From Neoaquamicrobium microcysteis (lineage in GTDB: Bacteria; Pseudomonadota; Alphaproteobacteria; Rhizobiales; Rhizobiaceae), in contig NZ_VSZS01000063.1 of NCBI RefSeq assembly GCF_008180155.1, positions 186,001-250,000 on the forward strand: DNA of 64,000 bases, read 5' to 3'. A program made the position numbers and the translations under genes. The notes under the pieces are model-generated. The model did no database searches. It had not been told where the DNA came from and saw nothing but the letters and a program-made list of their open reading frames with translations. Positions 46,620 to 56,491 of this stretch are shown here, piece by piece. Positions within the stretch are counted from its first letter, which is position 1. Every line of letters begins with the position of its first letter.

Positions 46620-47828
46620 TTAGTTCGCCCGCTCCGCAATGGCGGTGCCGGCCGCCCAGCCGGACGACCACGCCCACTGGAAATTGTAGCCACCGAGCCA
46701 GCCGGTCACGTCCACCACCTCGCCGATGAAGTAGAGGCCGTCCACGGCCTTGGCCTCCATCGTGCGGGAGTTCAGGCCGTCGGTGTCGACGCCGCCCAGC
46801 GTGACCTCGGCGGTGCGGTATCCTTCGGAGCCTATGGGACAGACCTCCCACCCCTGCACCGTCGCCGCGATTTCGGCCAGCTTGCGGTCGCTTGCCCCGC
46901 CCATCGTGCCGGACCAGCCATGCGCCTGCGACAGGTATGCGGCGAGGCGCTTCGGCAGGATTTCGGCGAGAGCATTGGCGATGCTGCGGCGGCCGTTCTC
47001 GCGCTTGGAGGCCAGCAGCGCGGCGGCCACGTCTTCCCGCGGCAGAAAGGCGATGCGGATGGGCTGCTTCTCGCGCCAGTAAGACGAGATTTGCAGGATG
47101 GCCGGCCCCGACAGACCGCGATGGGTGAACAGCAGCGCCTCGTCGAACGTGGCTTTGCCACACGACACCCGGACGTCGGCTGCAACGCCCGCGATCTCGC
47201 TAAAGCCGGCCAGCATGTCCTCGCCAAAGGTCAGCGGGACGAGGCCCGCCCGGGTTTCGGTCACGGCGAGGCCGAACCGCTCGGCGATCTGATAGCCCAG
47301 CCCGGTCGCGCCCATCTTGGGGATAGACTTGCCGCCGCAGGCCACGACGAACTGACGGCAGCGGACCCTTGCCGCCCCCTCCCCGCCGAGCGTGACAGCG
47401 AAGCCGCCATCGACCCGCTCGATGCCTTCGAGCGTAGTCTTGAGCCGCAATTCGCAGCCCGCCCGGTCCATTTCGTCGAGCAGCATCGCGATGATGTCTT
47501 TGGCCGAGTTGTCGCAGAAGAGCTGGCCAAGCGTCTTTTCGTGATAGGCGATGCGGTGCTTCTCTACGAGCGCGATGAAATCATGCTGGGTGTAGCGCCC
47601 CAGCGCGGACTTGGCGAAGTGCGGGTTCCGGGACAGGAAGTTGCGCGGACCGGAACCGAGATTGGTGAAGTTGCAGCGGCCGCCGCCGGAAATGCGGATC
47701 TTCTCGCCGGGTGCCCTGGCGTGGTCGACCAACAGCACGCGACCGCCGCGCGCAGCGGCATGAATGGCGCACATCATGCCCGCCGCGCCTGCGCCGAGAA
47801 TGACGGTATCGAAGGTTTCAGCACGCAT
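46620..47828 (-). CDS. BaiN/HI0933-type NAD(P)/FAD-dependent oxidoreductase
   Basis: A 402-residue flavoprotein. The dinucleotide-binding motif GAGAAGMMCA is at the N terminus, then the family-specific SGGGRCNFTNLG, and the C-terminal GGVDTDGLNSRTMEAK and GYNFQWAWSSGWAAG. The YhiN/HI0933 group includes BaiN of bile-acid dehydroxylation, but most members have no known substrate. The start at 47828 follows family practice; a much longer open frame upstream overlaps the GATase gene. It is adjacent to that gene (5-base gap) and may be co-transcribed with it. Confidence 0.88.
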   Translation of the reverse strand: MRAETFDTVILGAGAAGMMCAIHAAARGGRVLLVDHARAPGEKIRISGGGRCNFTNLGSGPRNFLSRNPHFAKSALGRYTQHDFIALVEKHRIAYHEKTLGQLFCDNSAKDIIAMLLDEMDRAGCELRLKTTLEGIERVDGGFAVTLGGEGAARVRCRQFVVACGGKSIPKMGATGLGYQIAERFGLAVTETRAGLVPLTFGEDMLAGFSEIAGVAADVRVSCGKATFDEALLFTHRGLSGPAILQISSYWREKQPIRIAFLPREDVAAALLASKRENGRRSIANALAEILPKRLAAYLSQAHGWSGTMGGASDRKLAEIAATVQGWEVCPIGSEGYRTAEVTLGGVDTDGLNSRTMEAKAVDGLYFIGEVVDVTGWLGGYNFQWAWSSGWAAGTAIAERAN

Positions 47829-47833
47829 GCCGG

Positions 47834-48541
47834 CTAGCGGGTCCCGATGGTGCGCACCCAGTTGCGCGCGATCGCCAGACCGGCGTCGTCGGCCTCGGGG
47901 CCGAAGCGTGCGGCCTCCACAGGATGACGCTGCGGCCAGCCGGGCTGGCGCTCGGCAAGCCAGCCGGTGAACTCGGCGTTCCATCGCTCGACCAGCTTTC
48001 GGTCGGCCTCGAAGTGGAACTGGATGCCGTAGGCGGCGCGGCGAATGCGGAACGCCTGATTGTGAACGTCGAGATTGCCGGCGAGCCGCACCGCGCCGCG
48101 TGGCAGGACGAACGTGTCGTCGTGCCACTCGAAGATCGGGAACGATGACGGCAAGCCGGCGAAGACGGGATCGGCCTCTCCGTCTTCGGTGAGCTCGACA
48201 TGCCGCCAGCCGAACTCGGTTGCGCCGCCGATGATGTTTTCGGCCCCATAGGCACGCGCCAGAAGCTGGGAGCCGAGGCAGATGCCGAGTACGGAGCGGT
48301 CGGCATCGGCGAAATCGCGCATCAAGCCGCTGAGCTGCGGCAGCCACGGAGACACATCGTCTGCCAGCGCGTTCTGCCCGCCTCCCAGCACCACCAGCGC
48401 GTCAAAGCCGTAGATACCAACCGGCAGGGCGTCGCCTTGCTGGGCGCATACCGTCTCGATATCCGCGCCTGCCTCGTCAAGCGCGGTCTCCACCTGCCCG
48501 AGGCCGGTGCCATCGAAATTCTGGACGACGAGAACGCGCAT
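47834..48541 (-). CDS. class I glutamine amidotransferase-like protein
   Basis: A 235-residue cytoplasmic protein with the class I GATase fold. The nucleophile motif GICLGSQLLA places Cys at residue 88; the catalytic His lies in YGIQFHFEAD. The protein stands alone without a synthetase domain, as in GMP-synthase-like GATases or gamma-glutamyl-polyamine hydrolases (PuuD-like). The substrate is not clear. It is divergent from the CxxC protein gene and upstream of the BaiN-like gene. Confidence 0.86.
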   Translation of the reverse strand: MRVLVVQNFDGTGLGQVETALDEAGADIETVCAQQGDALPVGIYGFDALVVLGGGQNALADDVSPWLPQLSGLMRDFADADRSVLGICLGSQLLARAYGAENIIGGATEFGWRHVELTEDGEADPVFAGLPSSFPIFEWHDDTFVLPRGAVRLAGNLDVHNQAFRIRRAAYGIQFHFEADRKLVERWNAEFTGWLAERQPGWPQRHPVEAARFGPEADDAGLAIARNWVRTIGTR

Positions 48542-48589
48542 GAAGCCTTCCGGATTCGGGTGGTGTGGAAATGCGCGGCGAGCGATAGC

Positions 48590-49219
48590 ATGGGCGACGC
48601 AGACGGCAAAGGGAGGCGCGCCGTGCCATTGCAGAACCGGGTCGATCCGTTCGGGGCGATCCACGCGGTCGGGCCGCGCGGGCTGTTTACCGGCAATCGC
48701 GGCGTCATCCACGATCCGGAGACGAAGACGCTGCTTTCGCGCCGCTGGACGACGAAAGCGTGGATTATCTGCGATCTCGTTCACCCGCGGGGGACAGGGC
48801 GCGAACCGATGGGGCGCAACGCGCCCTCAGGCGGCGCGGGCTGGACCGAACTGTTCTTCCTGGATGAGGTGACCGCGCTGGCTGCGGGGTATCGGCCCTG
48901 CTTCTATTGCAGGCGTGAGGCCGCGCAGCACTTCCAGCGCTGTTGCGGGGCGGCGAACGCGCCGGCGATGGACTTAGTCCTGCATCGGGAGCGACTGGGC
49001 GCGCGGCGCCCTGTGACGGCCACCCTGCCGGACGGTGCGATGATCGCGGCGGGCAATGCCGCCTATGCCGTACGCGCTGGCAAAGCATCGCGGTGGAGCT
49101 TCGACGGCTATGGCAGGCCGGAACCGCTGCCCGAGGCGGCGCATCTTCTGACGCCGCTCTCGACGGTAGCGGCGCTGCGGACAGGCTACCGGCCGGTCTG
49201 GCATGGCAGTACCGGCTGA
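48590..49219 (+). CDS. conserved hypothetical protein with a PCxxCRR motif
   Basis: A 209-residue protein of a family I recall but cannot name. The N-terminal part has VPLQNRVDPFGAIHA and LFTGNRGVIHDPE, then WIICDLV, and the central TELFFLDEVTALAAGYRPCF with CxxCRR (FYCRREAA), which looks like a zinc or RNA-contact site. The C-terminal part is less conserved. No signal peptide or membrane helix is seen. I start at the ATG at 48590, which begins the recognisable part. It is divergent from the GATase gene and convergent with the effector-binding protein. Confidence 0.7.
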   Translation: MGDADGKGRRAVPLQNRVDPFGAIHAVGPRGLFTGNRGVIHDPETKTLLSRRWTTKAWIICDLVHPRGTGREPMGRNAPSGGAGWTELFFLDEVTALAAGYRPCFYCRREAAQHFQRCCGAANAPAMDLVLHRERLGARRPVTATLPDGAMIAAGNAAYAVRAGKASRWSFDGYGRPEPLPEAAHLLTPLSTVAALRTGYRPVWHGSTG

Positions 49220-49224
49220 AGTAA

Positions 49225-49722
49225 TCAGTCCGCGATCTTGATCGCAACCGTCGTGACCAGATCGTTCGGATCTTCGACTTCGGCCGGGTTGTTCTCGTAG
49301 ATCTCGACGCGCGCGGCGAAGCGTTCGCCTTCGGGCGTTGCGGACGAATCCCAACGCAGGCCCTTCTCCCGCGCCCAGCCGACGAGAACAGCATTTACGT
49401 CGAACAAGGCATCGTAGGGACCGGTCCAGGTGACCTGCGCGTAGCGGCCGGCAGGTAGAACGCCAGCGACGAGCCCAGGGCCGGCCGTCATATCTTTTGC
49501 AACGAGAACCGCGAACTCGATCTCGCACTTGCCCTCCATGTCGATGAGATCATACTTGAAAAAGGCGGCACCGACCGGTTCCACACCGTTTGCGCCCAGC
49601 CAGCCGAACAGAGTTTGAAACGCCTTGTCCACAGCTGGCTTCATCTCGGCCATGGCGATGCGGGCGCGCACCGCAATGTAAGGCTGCGGCTTGCGCTCGA
49701 CGACGGCGGGAAGTGACAGCAT
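49225..49722 (-). CDS. GyrI-like / effector-binding domain protein
   Basis: A 165-residue single-domain protein of the GyrI-like (AraC effector-binding) fold. Conserved parts are [29 protein letters not shown], and the C-terminal [16 protein letters not shown]. Members bind small ligands or DNA-gyrase partners; several are standalone proteins of unknown ligand. A perfect AGGAGG ribosome binding site precedes the ATG at 49722. It converges on the CxxC protein with a 5-base gap and is divergent from rsmE. Confidence 0.82.
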   Translation of the reverse strand: MLSLPAVVERKPQPYIAVRARIAMAEMKPAVDKAFQTLFGWLGANGVEPVGAAFFKYDLIDMEGKCEIEFAVLVAKDMTAGPGLVAGVLPAGRYAQVTWTGPYDALFDVNAVLVGWAREKGLRWDSSATPEGERFAARVEIYENNPAEVEDPNDLVTTVAIKIAD

Positions 49723-49845
49723 CTGGTTCCTCCTGATAAATTCGTTTGTTATTGCAAGACGCGCGGCAAGCTGCTCGCCCGACAACCAACCGGAAAAGTC
49801 CGCCGCCAGCTTGACGGAACCTCCCGCACGCGCAATCCACATTCC

Positions 49846-50580
49846 ATGCGCGCAAACTACAGAATGCAGCGGCTGTTCGTGCCGCACGCTCTCGCGGCCG
49901 GTGCCGAGTTCGACGCCGACAAGGGGCAGAGCCATTACCTCACCCATGTGCTGCGCATGGTGCAGGGCGGCGAGCTTCTCGTGTTCAACGGGCGCGACGG
50001 CGAATGGCGCGCGACGATCGCCGTCGTCGGCAAGAAGGCCGTGCGCATCGCCGTCGAGACGCAGGAACGCCCGCAGCAGCCGACGCCCGATCTGGTCTAC
50101 GCGTTCGCGCCGCTGAAGGTCGGGCGGCTCGACTATCTCGTCCAGAAGGCGGTGGAGATGGGCGCGGGCGTGCTCCAGCCGGTCATCACGCAGCATACGC
50201 AGGCGCCAAAGGTGCCGCTGGAAAAGTTCGAGGCCAACGTGATCGAGGCAGCCGAGCAGTGCGGCGTGCTTGCCGTTCCTGCCGTGCGCCCACCTGTCAA
50301 GCTCGACCGCCTGCTGGGCGACTGGGAGCTTGGGCGCAGGCTGATCTTCTGCGACGAGGATGCGGCCACGAACAACCCCCTGCCCGCGCTTCAAAGCATC
50401 GAGGAACGCAAGCTCGGCCTGCTGATAGGACCGGAAGGGGGCTTCTCGGACGAAGAGCGGCGGATGCTGCGCGCGTTGCCCTTCGTGACGGCCATTCCGC
50501 TCGGCCCGCGCATCCTGCGCGCGGACACGGCAGCCGTCGCCGCACTGGCGCTGATGCAGGCGACCATCGGCGACTGGTAG
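49846..50580 (+). CDS. rsmE: 16S rRNA (uracil(1498)-N3)-methyltransferase
   Basis: RsmE methylates U1498 of 16S rRNA. The 244-residue SPOUT methyltransferase has the N-terminal PUA-like domain (HYLTHVLRM) and the C-terminal knot with [13 protein letters not shown] and [19 protein letters not shown] choices at 49846 and 49864 differ by six residues; the former is kept, since MQRLFVPHA is often the family start, and both remain possible. gshA follows 118 bases later on the same strand. Confidence 0.94.
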   Translation: MRANYRMQRLFVPHALAAGAEFDADKGQSHYLTHVLRMVQGGELLVFNGRDGEWRATIAVVGKKAVRIAVETQERPQQPTPDLVYAFAPLKVGRLDYLVQKAVEMGAGVLQPVITQHTQAPKVPLEKFEANVIEAAEQCGVLAVPAVRPPVKLDRLLGDWELGRRLIFCDEDAATNNPLPALQSIEERKLGLLIGPEGGFSDEERRMLRALPFVTAIPLGPRILRADTAAVAALALMQATIGDW

Positions 50581-50698
50581 GTTCAACCAACCGTCAACGA
50601 CCTGTCAGGATTTTTCGCTTGATCGCGGCCCGGTCTTGCGCTCAACACTCGCGCGCCGTCGAGATGATCGGCCGGCCGGAGCATCTTGAGGAAACGAC

Positions 50699-52072
50699 AT
50701 GGCGCGCGATACGACCGATTTCCGGCCGATAGAGAATATGGACGAGCTCGTTTCCTATCTTGCCGCCGGAAACAAGCCGCGCGACCAGTGGCGGATCGGC
50801 ACCGAGCACGAGAAATTCCCGTTCTATGTCGATGGCCACGCCCCCGTGCCCTATGGCGGCGAGCGCGGCATCAAGGCGCTGCTGGAAGGCATGCAGCGCG
50901 TGCTGGGCTGGGAGCCGATCATCGATGCGGGGCACATCATCGGCCTCGTGGAGCCGACGGGACAGGGCGCGATCAGCCTGGAGCCGGGCGGGCAGTTCGA
51001 GTTGTCTGGCGCGCCGGTCGAGACGATCCACCAGACCTGTCGCGAGGGCAACGCGCATCTGGCGCAGCTGCGCGAGATAGCCGAGCCGCTGGGAATCCGC
51101 TTCCTCGGGCTGGGCGGCAGCCCGAAATGGACGCTGGCCGAAACGCCGCGCATGCCAAAGTCGCGCTACGACATCATGACCGCCTATATGCCGAAGGTCG
51201 GCACGCACGGGCTCGACATGATGTACCGCACCTGCACCATACAGGTGAACCTGGACTTCGAGAGCGAAGCCGACATGCGCCGCAAGATGCAGGTGTCGCT
51301 CAAGCTCCAGCCGCTCTCGACGGCGCTGTTCGCCAACTCGCCGTTTACCGAGGGCCGGCCCAACGGCCTGCAAAGCTGGCGAGGCGAAAACTGGCGCGAC
51401 ACCGACAACCAGCGCGCGGGCCTGCTCGACTTCTGCTTCTCGCCGGATTTCGGCTTTGCCGACTATGTCGACTGGGCGCTCGACGTGCCGATGTACTTCC
51501 TCATCCGCGAGGGGCGCTATTTCGACGTTACGCACGTCACGTTCCGCCAGTTCATGGACGGGGCGTTGAGGAACGAGGTTCCGGACGGCCTGCCGACGAT
51601 GGGCGACTGGGCCAACCATCTTTCGACGCTTTTCCCCGACGTGCGGCTGAAGCGCTTCCTCGAAATGCGCGGGGCGGATGGCGGACCGTGGCGACGCATC
51701 TGCGCCCTGCCCGCTTTCTGGGTGGGGCTGCTGTACGACCAGGCCGCGCTCGACGCAGCAGAGACACTGACGAAGGACTGGACCTACGCCGATGTCGCCG
51801 CGATGCGCGACGCGGTGCCGGCGCATGGGCTGTCCACGCCCTTCCATAACCGCACGCTGCGCGAGGTCGCGCGCGAAGTGCTGGAAATCTCCCGGACGGG
51901 GCTCGTCAATCGCGGACGCAAGAACCGTGACGGCTACGACGAGACCAGTTTCCTCGCGCCGCTGGACGAGGTCGTCGCGCGCGGCACCACCAGCGCCGAG
52001 GAGATGCTGCGGGCCTACCACACGCGCTGGGGCGGCTCGATCGAACCGGTGTTCCTCGAATACGCCTATTGA
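50699..52072 (+). CDS. gshA: glutamate-cysteine ligase
   Basis: GshA makes gamma-glutamylcysteine, the first step of glutathione synthesis. The 457-residue protein belongs to the plant-type GshA family common in alphaproteobacteria: WRIGTEHEKFPFY at the N terminus, LEPGGQFELSGAPVETIH, and MYRTCTIQVNLDFESEADM. Ends with GSIEPVFLEYAY. A GAGGAAA ribosome binding site supports the ATG at 50699. The DUF937-like gene follows after 52 bases. gshB is not in the window. Confidence 0.95.
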   Translation: MARDTTDFRPIENMDELVSYLAAGNKPRDQWRIGTEHEKFPFYVDGHAPVPYGGERGIKALLEGMQRVLGWEPIIDAGHIIGLVEPTGQGAISLEPGGQFELSGAPVETIHQTCREGNAHLAQLREIAEPLGIRFLGLGGSPKWTLAETPRMPKSRYDIMTAYMPKVGTHGLDMMYRTCTIQVNLDFESEADMRRKMQVSLKLQPLSTALFANSPFTEGRPNGLQSWRGENWRDTDNQRAGLLDFCFSPDFGFADYVDWALDVPMYFLIREGRYFDVTHVTFRQFMDGALRNEVPDGLPTMGDWANHLSTLFPDVRLKRFLEMRGADGGPWRRICALPAFWVGLLYDQAALDAAETLTKDWTYADVAAMRDAVPAHGLSTPFHNRTLREVAREVLEISRTGLVNRGRKNRDGYDETSFLAPLDEVVARGTTSAEEMLRAYHTRWGGSIEPVFLEYAY

Positions 52073-52124
52073 GCCGCGACGGCTTTGCGCTAGTCTTCCT
52101 GTCGGCCGACAGGAGGATATCGCC

Positions 52125-52994
52125 ATGCTGCCCCTATTCGACATGCTCGCCAGTGCCCAGAACGGCAACGCGATCAACCAGATGGCGAGGCAGTTCGGGC
52201 TGTCGCAGCAGCAGGCGCAGCAGGCGATGGAAGCCCTGCTGCCGGCCTTCAGCCAGGGGCTGAAGCGCAACGCCTCCAACCCCTACGACCTCGGCGCGTT
52301 CCTGAACGCGCTGTCTTCGGGCCAGCACGCACGATATTTCGACGACGCCTCAAACGCGTTTTCGCCGCAGGGCATGGCCGAAGGCAACGGCATCCTCGGC
52401 CACCTTTTCGGCTCAAAGGAGCTTTCGCGTGCGGTGGCGGCGCAGGCCGCGCAGGCCACCGGCATCGGCCAGGAGGTGCTGAAACAGATGCTGCCCGCGA
52501 TGGCGACGATGATCATGGGCGGGCTCTTCAAGCAGTCCACCGGACAGGTGCAGGGCGCAGGCTTCGGAGGGCAGGGCAACCCGCTGCAGGAGATCATCGA
52601 ACAGATGATGCGGCAGGGCGGCGGCGCGGCGCGCCAGACCCCTCGCCCCGAGGCCCCGCAACCCGATCTCAACCAGTTCGACAACCCGTTCGGCAAGATA
52701 CTGGAGGGCATGTTCGGTGGCGGCCAAGCCCAGCGCCCGACGCAGCAGGCGCCGCAAAGCCCGTTCGACAACCCGCTGGGCAAGATCTTCGAGGATATGA
52801 TGCGCGGTGGGCAGCCGCAGGCCGAGCCGAAGGCTTCGCCCAAGAATACGAACCCCAGCGGGCGCACGCGCACGCCCTATGACGATCTCTTCGGCGACAT
52901 GTTCGAGAGCGGACGCAAGACCCGGGACGACTATCAGAAGAACATGGAATCGATTTTCGACCAGTTTCTGGACGGGATGAAGCAACGCCGTTGA
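52125..52994 (+). CDS. DUF937 family protein
   Basis: A 289-residue protein. The N-terminal half is the DUF937 pattern: MARQFGLSQQQAQQAMEALLPA, MAEGNGILGHLFGSKELSRAV and LKQMLPAMATMIMGGL. The C-terminal half is glutamine-, proline- and glycine-rich and carries two similar units (NPFGKILEGMFGGG and NPLGKIFEDMMRGG), so it is a partly disordered repeat. An AGGAGG ribosome binding site lies 8 bases before the ATG at 52125. Function is unknown; no transmembrane segment is obvious. It is the last gene of the gshA unit. Confidence 0.86.
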   Translation: MLPLFDMLASAQNGNAINQMARQFGLSQQQAQQAMEALLPAFSQGLKRNASNPYDLGAFLNALSSGQHARYFDDASNAFSPQGMAEGNGILGHLFGSKELSRAVAAQAAQATGIGQEVLKQMLPAMATMIMGGLFKQSTGQVQGAGFGGQGNPLQEIIEQMMRQGGGAARQTPRPEAPQPDLNQFDNPFGKILEGMFGGGQAQRPTQQAPQSPFDNPLGKIFEDMMRGGQPQAEPKASPKNTNPSGRTRTPYDDLFGDMFESGRKTRDDYQKNMESIFDQFLDGMKQRR

Positions 52995-53001
52995 AGAAAA
53001 A

Positions 53002-53029
53002 GCCCGGCCGTCCCATTGGGAGGCCGGGC
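53002..53029 (+). terminator. hairpin after the DUF937 gene
   Basis: GCCCGGCC (53002-53009) pairs with GGCCGGGC (53022-53029), continued inside by TCCC/GGGA, giving a stem of about 12 base pairs with one bulged G. No T run follows, so efficiency is uncertain. Confidence 0.55.
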
Positions 53030-53095
53030 AGTGAGCAGGCTGCCGGAGGGGACCGGCGGGAGTGTGGGAGTTTGCCTGCGAAAACGTGAGCGCGA

Positions 53096-53386
53096 TCAGC
53101 AGACGCGGCGCGCGCCTCTTTCGATGACGTAGCGCTCGCGGGCGTACTGGCTGAGGCGAGCGGTGGGATCGACCGTCATCGGCGCGCCCATCACCACTTC
53201 AAGATCCGTGCGCATCAGCCCGATATCGGCGAGCTCATAGTCGGAAAGTTGCGACAGGTAATTCACCTGTCGGCGGTTTTTGAGCGAACGAAAGAGCACG
53301 CGCATTGCCTCCATCAGACGCGCCACGGCGGCAACCGTGCGCGGCTCGGCACTGATCGCATGCGTGGGGTGGTCGAGGGCGGTCAT
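53096..53386 (-). CDS. DUF1127 domain protein
   Basis: A 96-residue protein with the DUF1127 (YjiS-like) core LSDYELADIGLMRTDLEVVM preceded by a helical region rich in arginine (RSLKNRRQVNY). Many DUF1127 proteins are small arginine-rich RNA-linked or stress proteins; those of rhizobia influence phosphate and carbon metabolism or sRNA levels. Function here is unknown. The gene is divergent from the LysR regulator across 176 bases, so the regulator may control it. Confidence 0.88.
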   Translation of the reverse strand: MTALDHPTHAISAEPRTVAAVARLMEAMRVLFRSLKNRRQVNYLSQLSDYELADIGLMRTDLEVVMGAPMTVDPTARLSQYARERYVIERGARRVC

Positions 53387-53518
53387 GGCATGTCTCCTTC
53401 ATGATCTGCGTGCGCGCAAACGGTGCCGCTCCCGGCGCGCTGGAGGACGCGGCGGGAAACCGGGACTGAAGATCGCACCTGCTGGTTTGAACAAGCAGAC
53501 GATCTCATGGCGCCATTG

Positions 53519-53533
53519 ATTAGTCTAACGAAT
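53519..53533 (+). promoter_or_regulatory. LysR-type box in the DUF1127-LysR intergenic region
   Basis: ATTAGTCTAACGAAT is an imperfect palindrome with the T-N11-A layout of LysR binding sites, 29 bases before the LysR start and inside the divergent region. Autoregulation and control of the DUF1127 gene are plausible. Confidence 0.4.
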
Positions 53534-53562
53534 GTTTTTAATGTATCGGATCAACGAACCTG

Positions 53563-54531
53563 ATGGATTGCGCCATGGCATCCCCGCTCGACCTCGACCA
53601 GCTCCATACGTTCATCACGATTGCCGACACCGGCAGCTTCACCCGTGCCGCCGACGAGGTTCACCGCACGCAGTCGGCCGTTTCCATGCAGATGCGCCGG
53701 CTGGAGGAACGGCTTGGCAAGGCGCTGTTCGAAAAGGAAGGACGCACCAACCGGCTGACCGAGGAAGGCGAGCGATTGCTGACCTATGCGCGGCGGCTGC
53801 TGAGGCTGAACCGCGAGACGCTGGCAGCCTTCGACGATGCCAGCCTGGAGGGCCACATCCGCATCGGCACGCCCGACGACTATGCAGACCGGTTTCTGCC
53901 GGAGATCATGGCGCGGTTCGCGCGGTCCAACCCGCGTGTCGAGCTGTCGGTCATCTGCGAGCCGACGGTGAACCTGATGGACCACATCAAGCGAGGGCAT
54001 CTCGACATCGCCCTCGTCACACACGACAGCGACAAGGGCGCTTCCGAAGTGGTGCGGCGAGAACCTTTGCTGTGGGTCACGTCTGCCAACCATTCGATCC
54101 ATGCCGAAGACACGCTGCCGCTTGCGGTGGGGCGCACGACCTGCATGTGGCGCAGGGCCGCGTGCGACATGCTCGACCAGATGGGACGCGACTATCGCAT
54201 CCTGTTCACCAGCTGGTCGGCGACCGTCATCATCGCTGCGGTGCTGTCGGGACAGGCCGTATCGGTACTGCCGGAGTGCGCGCTGCGGCCCGGCATGCGC
54301 ATACTGGGCGACAGCGACGGCTTCGGCGCGCTGCCGGATGTGCGCATCGGCATCGTGCGCGGACATACCAACCAGCCAGAGCTGGTCGACGCGCTGGCCC
54401 GCCACATCGCCGACAGCCTCGACAACATCTCGGTGCCGGCTCCGGAAGAAAACGGGCAGTTCGATTTCGAATCGCTCGCGTTCACGCGCGTGAAGCGGCA
54501 GAAGCAGCGCAGCGCGATGGCGGGGTGGTGA
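53563..54531 (+). CDS. LysR family transcriptional regulator
   Basis: A 322-residue DNA-binding protein. The N-terminal winged helix-turn-helix is typical ([35 protein letters not shown]), followed by the linker helix and a LysR substrate-binding domain (from about residue 95, [18 protein letters not shown]). The first residues MDCA could be replaced by MASP at the ATG at 53575; both are given equal weight. The ligand is unknown. It is divergent from the DUF1127 gene and 52 bases upstream of xseA, which is probably transcribed separately. Confidence 0.93.
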   Translation: MDCAMASPLDLDQLHTFITIADTGSFTRAADEVHRTQSAVSMQMRRLEERLGKALFEKEGRTNRLTEEGERLLTYARRLLRLNRETLAAFDDASLEGHIRIGTPDDYADRFLPEIMARFARSNPRVELSVICEPTVNLMDHIKRGHLDIALVTHDSDKGASEVVRREPLLWVTSANHSIHAEDTLPLAVGRTTCMWRRAACDMLDQMGRDYRILFTSWSATVIIAAVLSGQAVSVLPECALRPGMRILGDSDGFGALPDVRIGIVRGHTNQPELVDALARHIADSLDNISVPAPEENGQFDFESLAFTRVKRQKQRSAMAGW

Positions 54532-54583
54532 GCAGCGGCGCAACACCCTTGACCTTGGCCGTCGCACTCTCCCCAATCCGCCG

Positions 54584-56149
54584 ATGAGCGATATCCTGCC
54601 CTCCGATTCGCGTACCAACGCGGCCGAGTTCACCGTTTCGGAAATCTCCGGCGCGCTGAAACGCGCGGTCGAGGACCAGTTCGGAAATGTGCGGGTGCGC
54701 GGCGAAATCTCGGGCTATCGCGGGCCGCACTCGTCGGGCCACGCCTATTTCGCGCTGAAAGACGAGCGCGCGAGGCTCGAAGCCGTCATCTGGAAAGGCA
54801 CGTTCTCGCGCCTGAAATTCCGGCCCGAGGAGGGCATGGAGGTCATCGCTTCCGGCAAGCTGACGACCTATCCGGGCTCTTCGAAATACCAGATCGTCAT
54901 CGACAACATCGAGCCGGCCGGCGCCGGCGCGCTGATGGCGCTGCTGGAAGAACGCCGCAGGCGGCTGGCGGGCGAAGGCCTGTTCGACGAGGGGCGCAAG
55001 CAGCTTCTGCCTTACATGCCGCGCGTGGTGGGTGTCGTCACCTCCCCCACCGGAGCGGTTATCCGCGACATCATCCACCGCATCACCGACCGCTTCCCGA
55101 TCCACGTGCTGGTGTGGCCGGTGCGGGTTCAGGGCGAGACGACCGGTGCCGAGGTGTCGGCGGCGGTGGAGGGCTTCAACGCGCTCGACCCGCTGGGACC
55201 GATCCCGCGTCCCGACGTGCTGATCGTGGCGCGCGGCGGCGGCAGCCTCGAAGACCTCTGGGGCTTCAACGACGAGGCCGTCGTGCGGGCCGTGGCGGCG
55301 TCGGACATACCGGTGATTTCGGCCGTCGGCCACGAGACCGACTGGACGCTGATCGACCATGCGGCCGACATTCGCGCGCCCACGCCGACAGGCGCGGCCG
55401 AGATTGCCGTGCCCGTGAAAGCCGAACTCGAGGCGACGCTGGCCAGCCTGGCCGCGCGGCTGCGCGGCTGCGTGTCGCGCCATGCCGACCGCAAGCGGCA
55501 GGCGCTGCGGGCCGCCGCGCGCGCCCTGCCCTCGCCCGACCAGCTGCTGGCGCTGCCGCGCCGGCGCTTCGACGAGGCGGCAAGCAGGCTGGTGCGCGCG
55601 CTGGCCTCCGGCACGGAAGCCAAGCGCCTGCATCTGCGCGGCCTGCGGCTTTCGCCTTCCGTCTTGCAGCGCCGCGTCGCCGAGGCGCGCCGACGGCTCG
55701 ACCGGGATGGCGCGCGGGTTTCGCCGGCCGCATTGTCGCGCAGGCTGGACGCTCACCGGCAGTCGCTGCGCGTGCTGGAGCGGCATGGCGACGCCAGCCT
55801 GGACCGCAGCGCAGAGCGCCGCGTGGCAAGGCTGCACCGCGCCGAACTGCGGCTGCGAATCGAGCCGATCGAGGAGAAGCTGCGCGCCCGCAGGCGAAGG
55901 CTGGAACAGGCGGACCGGCTGTTGCGCAGCGTTTCCTACCAGTCGATCCTCGACCGGGGCTTCGCGCTCGTCACTGATGCAACGGGCGAGATCGTACGCC
56001 GCGCCGAGACAGTGGCGCGCGGCGACGCGCTGACGATCGAGTTCACGGACGGCAAGGTGGCTGCGATCGCCGCAGGCGGCGATGCGCCGAAGCCCAAGGC
56101 CCGGCCGGCCGCAAAGCCGGAAAAGGGCGGACAGGGCTCGCTGTTCTGA
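54584..56149 (+). CDS. xseA: exodeoxyribonuclease VII large subunit
   Basis: XseA is the catalytic subunit of exonuclease VII, which degrades single-stranded DNA from both ends. The 521-residue protein has the N-terminal OB-fold ([21 protein letters not shown]), the catalytic region [18 protein letters not shown] and [15 protein letters not shown], followed by a long arginine-rich coiled coil. It is slightly longer than E. coli XseA at the C-terminal end (a Pro/Lys tail). The small subunit xseB is not in the window. Confidence 0.95.
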   Translation: MSDILPSDSRTNAAEFTVSEISGALKRAVEDQFGNVRVRGEISGYRGPHSSGHAYFALKDERARLEAVIWKGTFSRLKFRPEEGMEVIASGKLTTYPGSSKYQIVIDNIEPAGAGALMALLEERRRRLAGEGLFDEGRKQLLPYMPRVVGVVTSPTGAVIRDIIHRITDRFPIHVLVWPVRVQGETTGAEVSAAVEGFNALDPLGPIPRPDVLIVARGGGSLEDLWGFNDEAVVRAVAASDIPVISAVGHETDWTLIDHAADIRAPTPTGAAEIAVPVKAELEATLASLAARLRGCVSRHADRKRQALRAAARALPSPDQLLALPRRRFDEAASRLVRALASGTEAKRLHLRGLRLSPSVLQRRVAEARRRLDRDGARVSPAALSRRLDAHRQSLRVLERHGDASLDRSAERRVARLHRAELRLRIEPIEEKLRARRRRLEQADRLLRSVSYQSILDRGFALVTDATGEIVRRAETVARGDALTIEFTDGKVAAIAAGGDAPKPKARPAAKPEKGGQGSLF

Positions 56150-56197
56150 GGGTATGATCCGATAGAGGGTCACGCATCAGGAGATGATAGGATGCGA

Positions 56198-56274
56198 TGG
56201 TACGGTTGGGTGGGCTCGAACCACCGACCTCCGGATCCACAATCCGGCGCTCTAACCAACTGAGCTACAACCGC
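56198..56274 (-). tRNA. tRNA-His (GTG)
   Basis: A full cloverleaf on the complement strand. The acceptor stem GCGGTTG pairs with CAACCGT, the discriminator base is A73, and CCA is encoded (56198-56200). The anticodon GTG (56238-56240 complement) sits in CCGGA-TT-GTG-GA-TCCGG. The base before the 5' G is T, so the extra G-1 typical of tRNA-His is not encoded; this is the derived form known in many alphaproteobacteria. Confidence 0.97.
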
Positions 56275-56363
56275 ACGCGCCATGTCTGGCTGGCGAGGCT
56301 CTTACGGGCAATCGGCATCGATTTCAAGCCCGATGAAACGTGTGCGACGCCCTAAAAAAAGGA

Positions 56364-56395
56364 AAAAGGCCGGGGGGAGGAGGACCCGGCCTTTT
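56364..56395 (-). terminator. strong intrinsic terminator of the phasin gene
   Basis: AAAAGGCCGGG (56364-56374) and CCCGGCCTTTT (56385-56395) form an 11-bp stem with a purine-rich loop. Read leftward, the stem is followed by T-rich sequence (CTTTTTCC then seven T residues), ideal for terminating the phasin transcript about 100 bases after its stop. Confidence 0.85.
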
Positions 56396-56491
56396 CCTAT
56401 GAGAGACCGGCGGGAGGAGGTGCCGGTCTTAACCCGCGATTTGGAAGGGAGGAGGTTTCCGCTTCGCGAGTGTACTTGCCACCTGAACGCG

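Noticed and set aside
53401-53469. A 22-codon frame in the DUF1127-LysR gap
   Set aside because: Too short, without a ribosome binding site, and within a promoter region.
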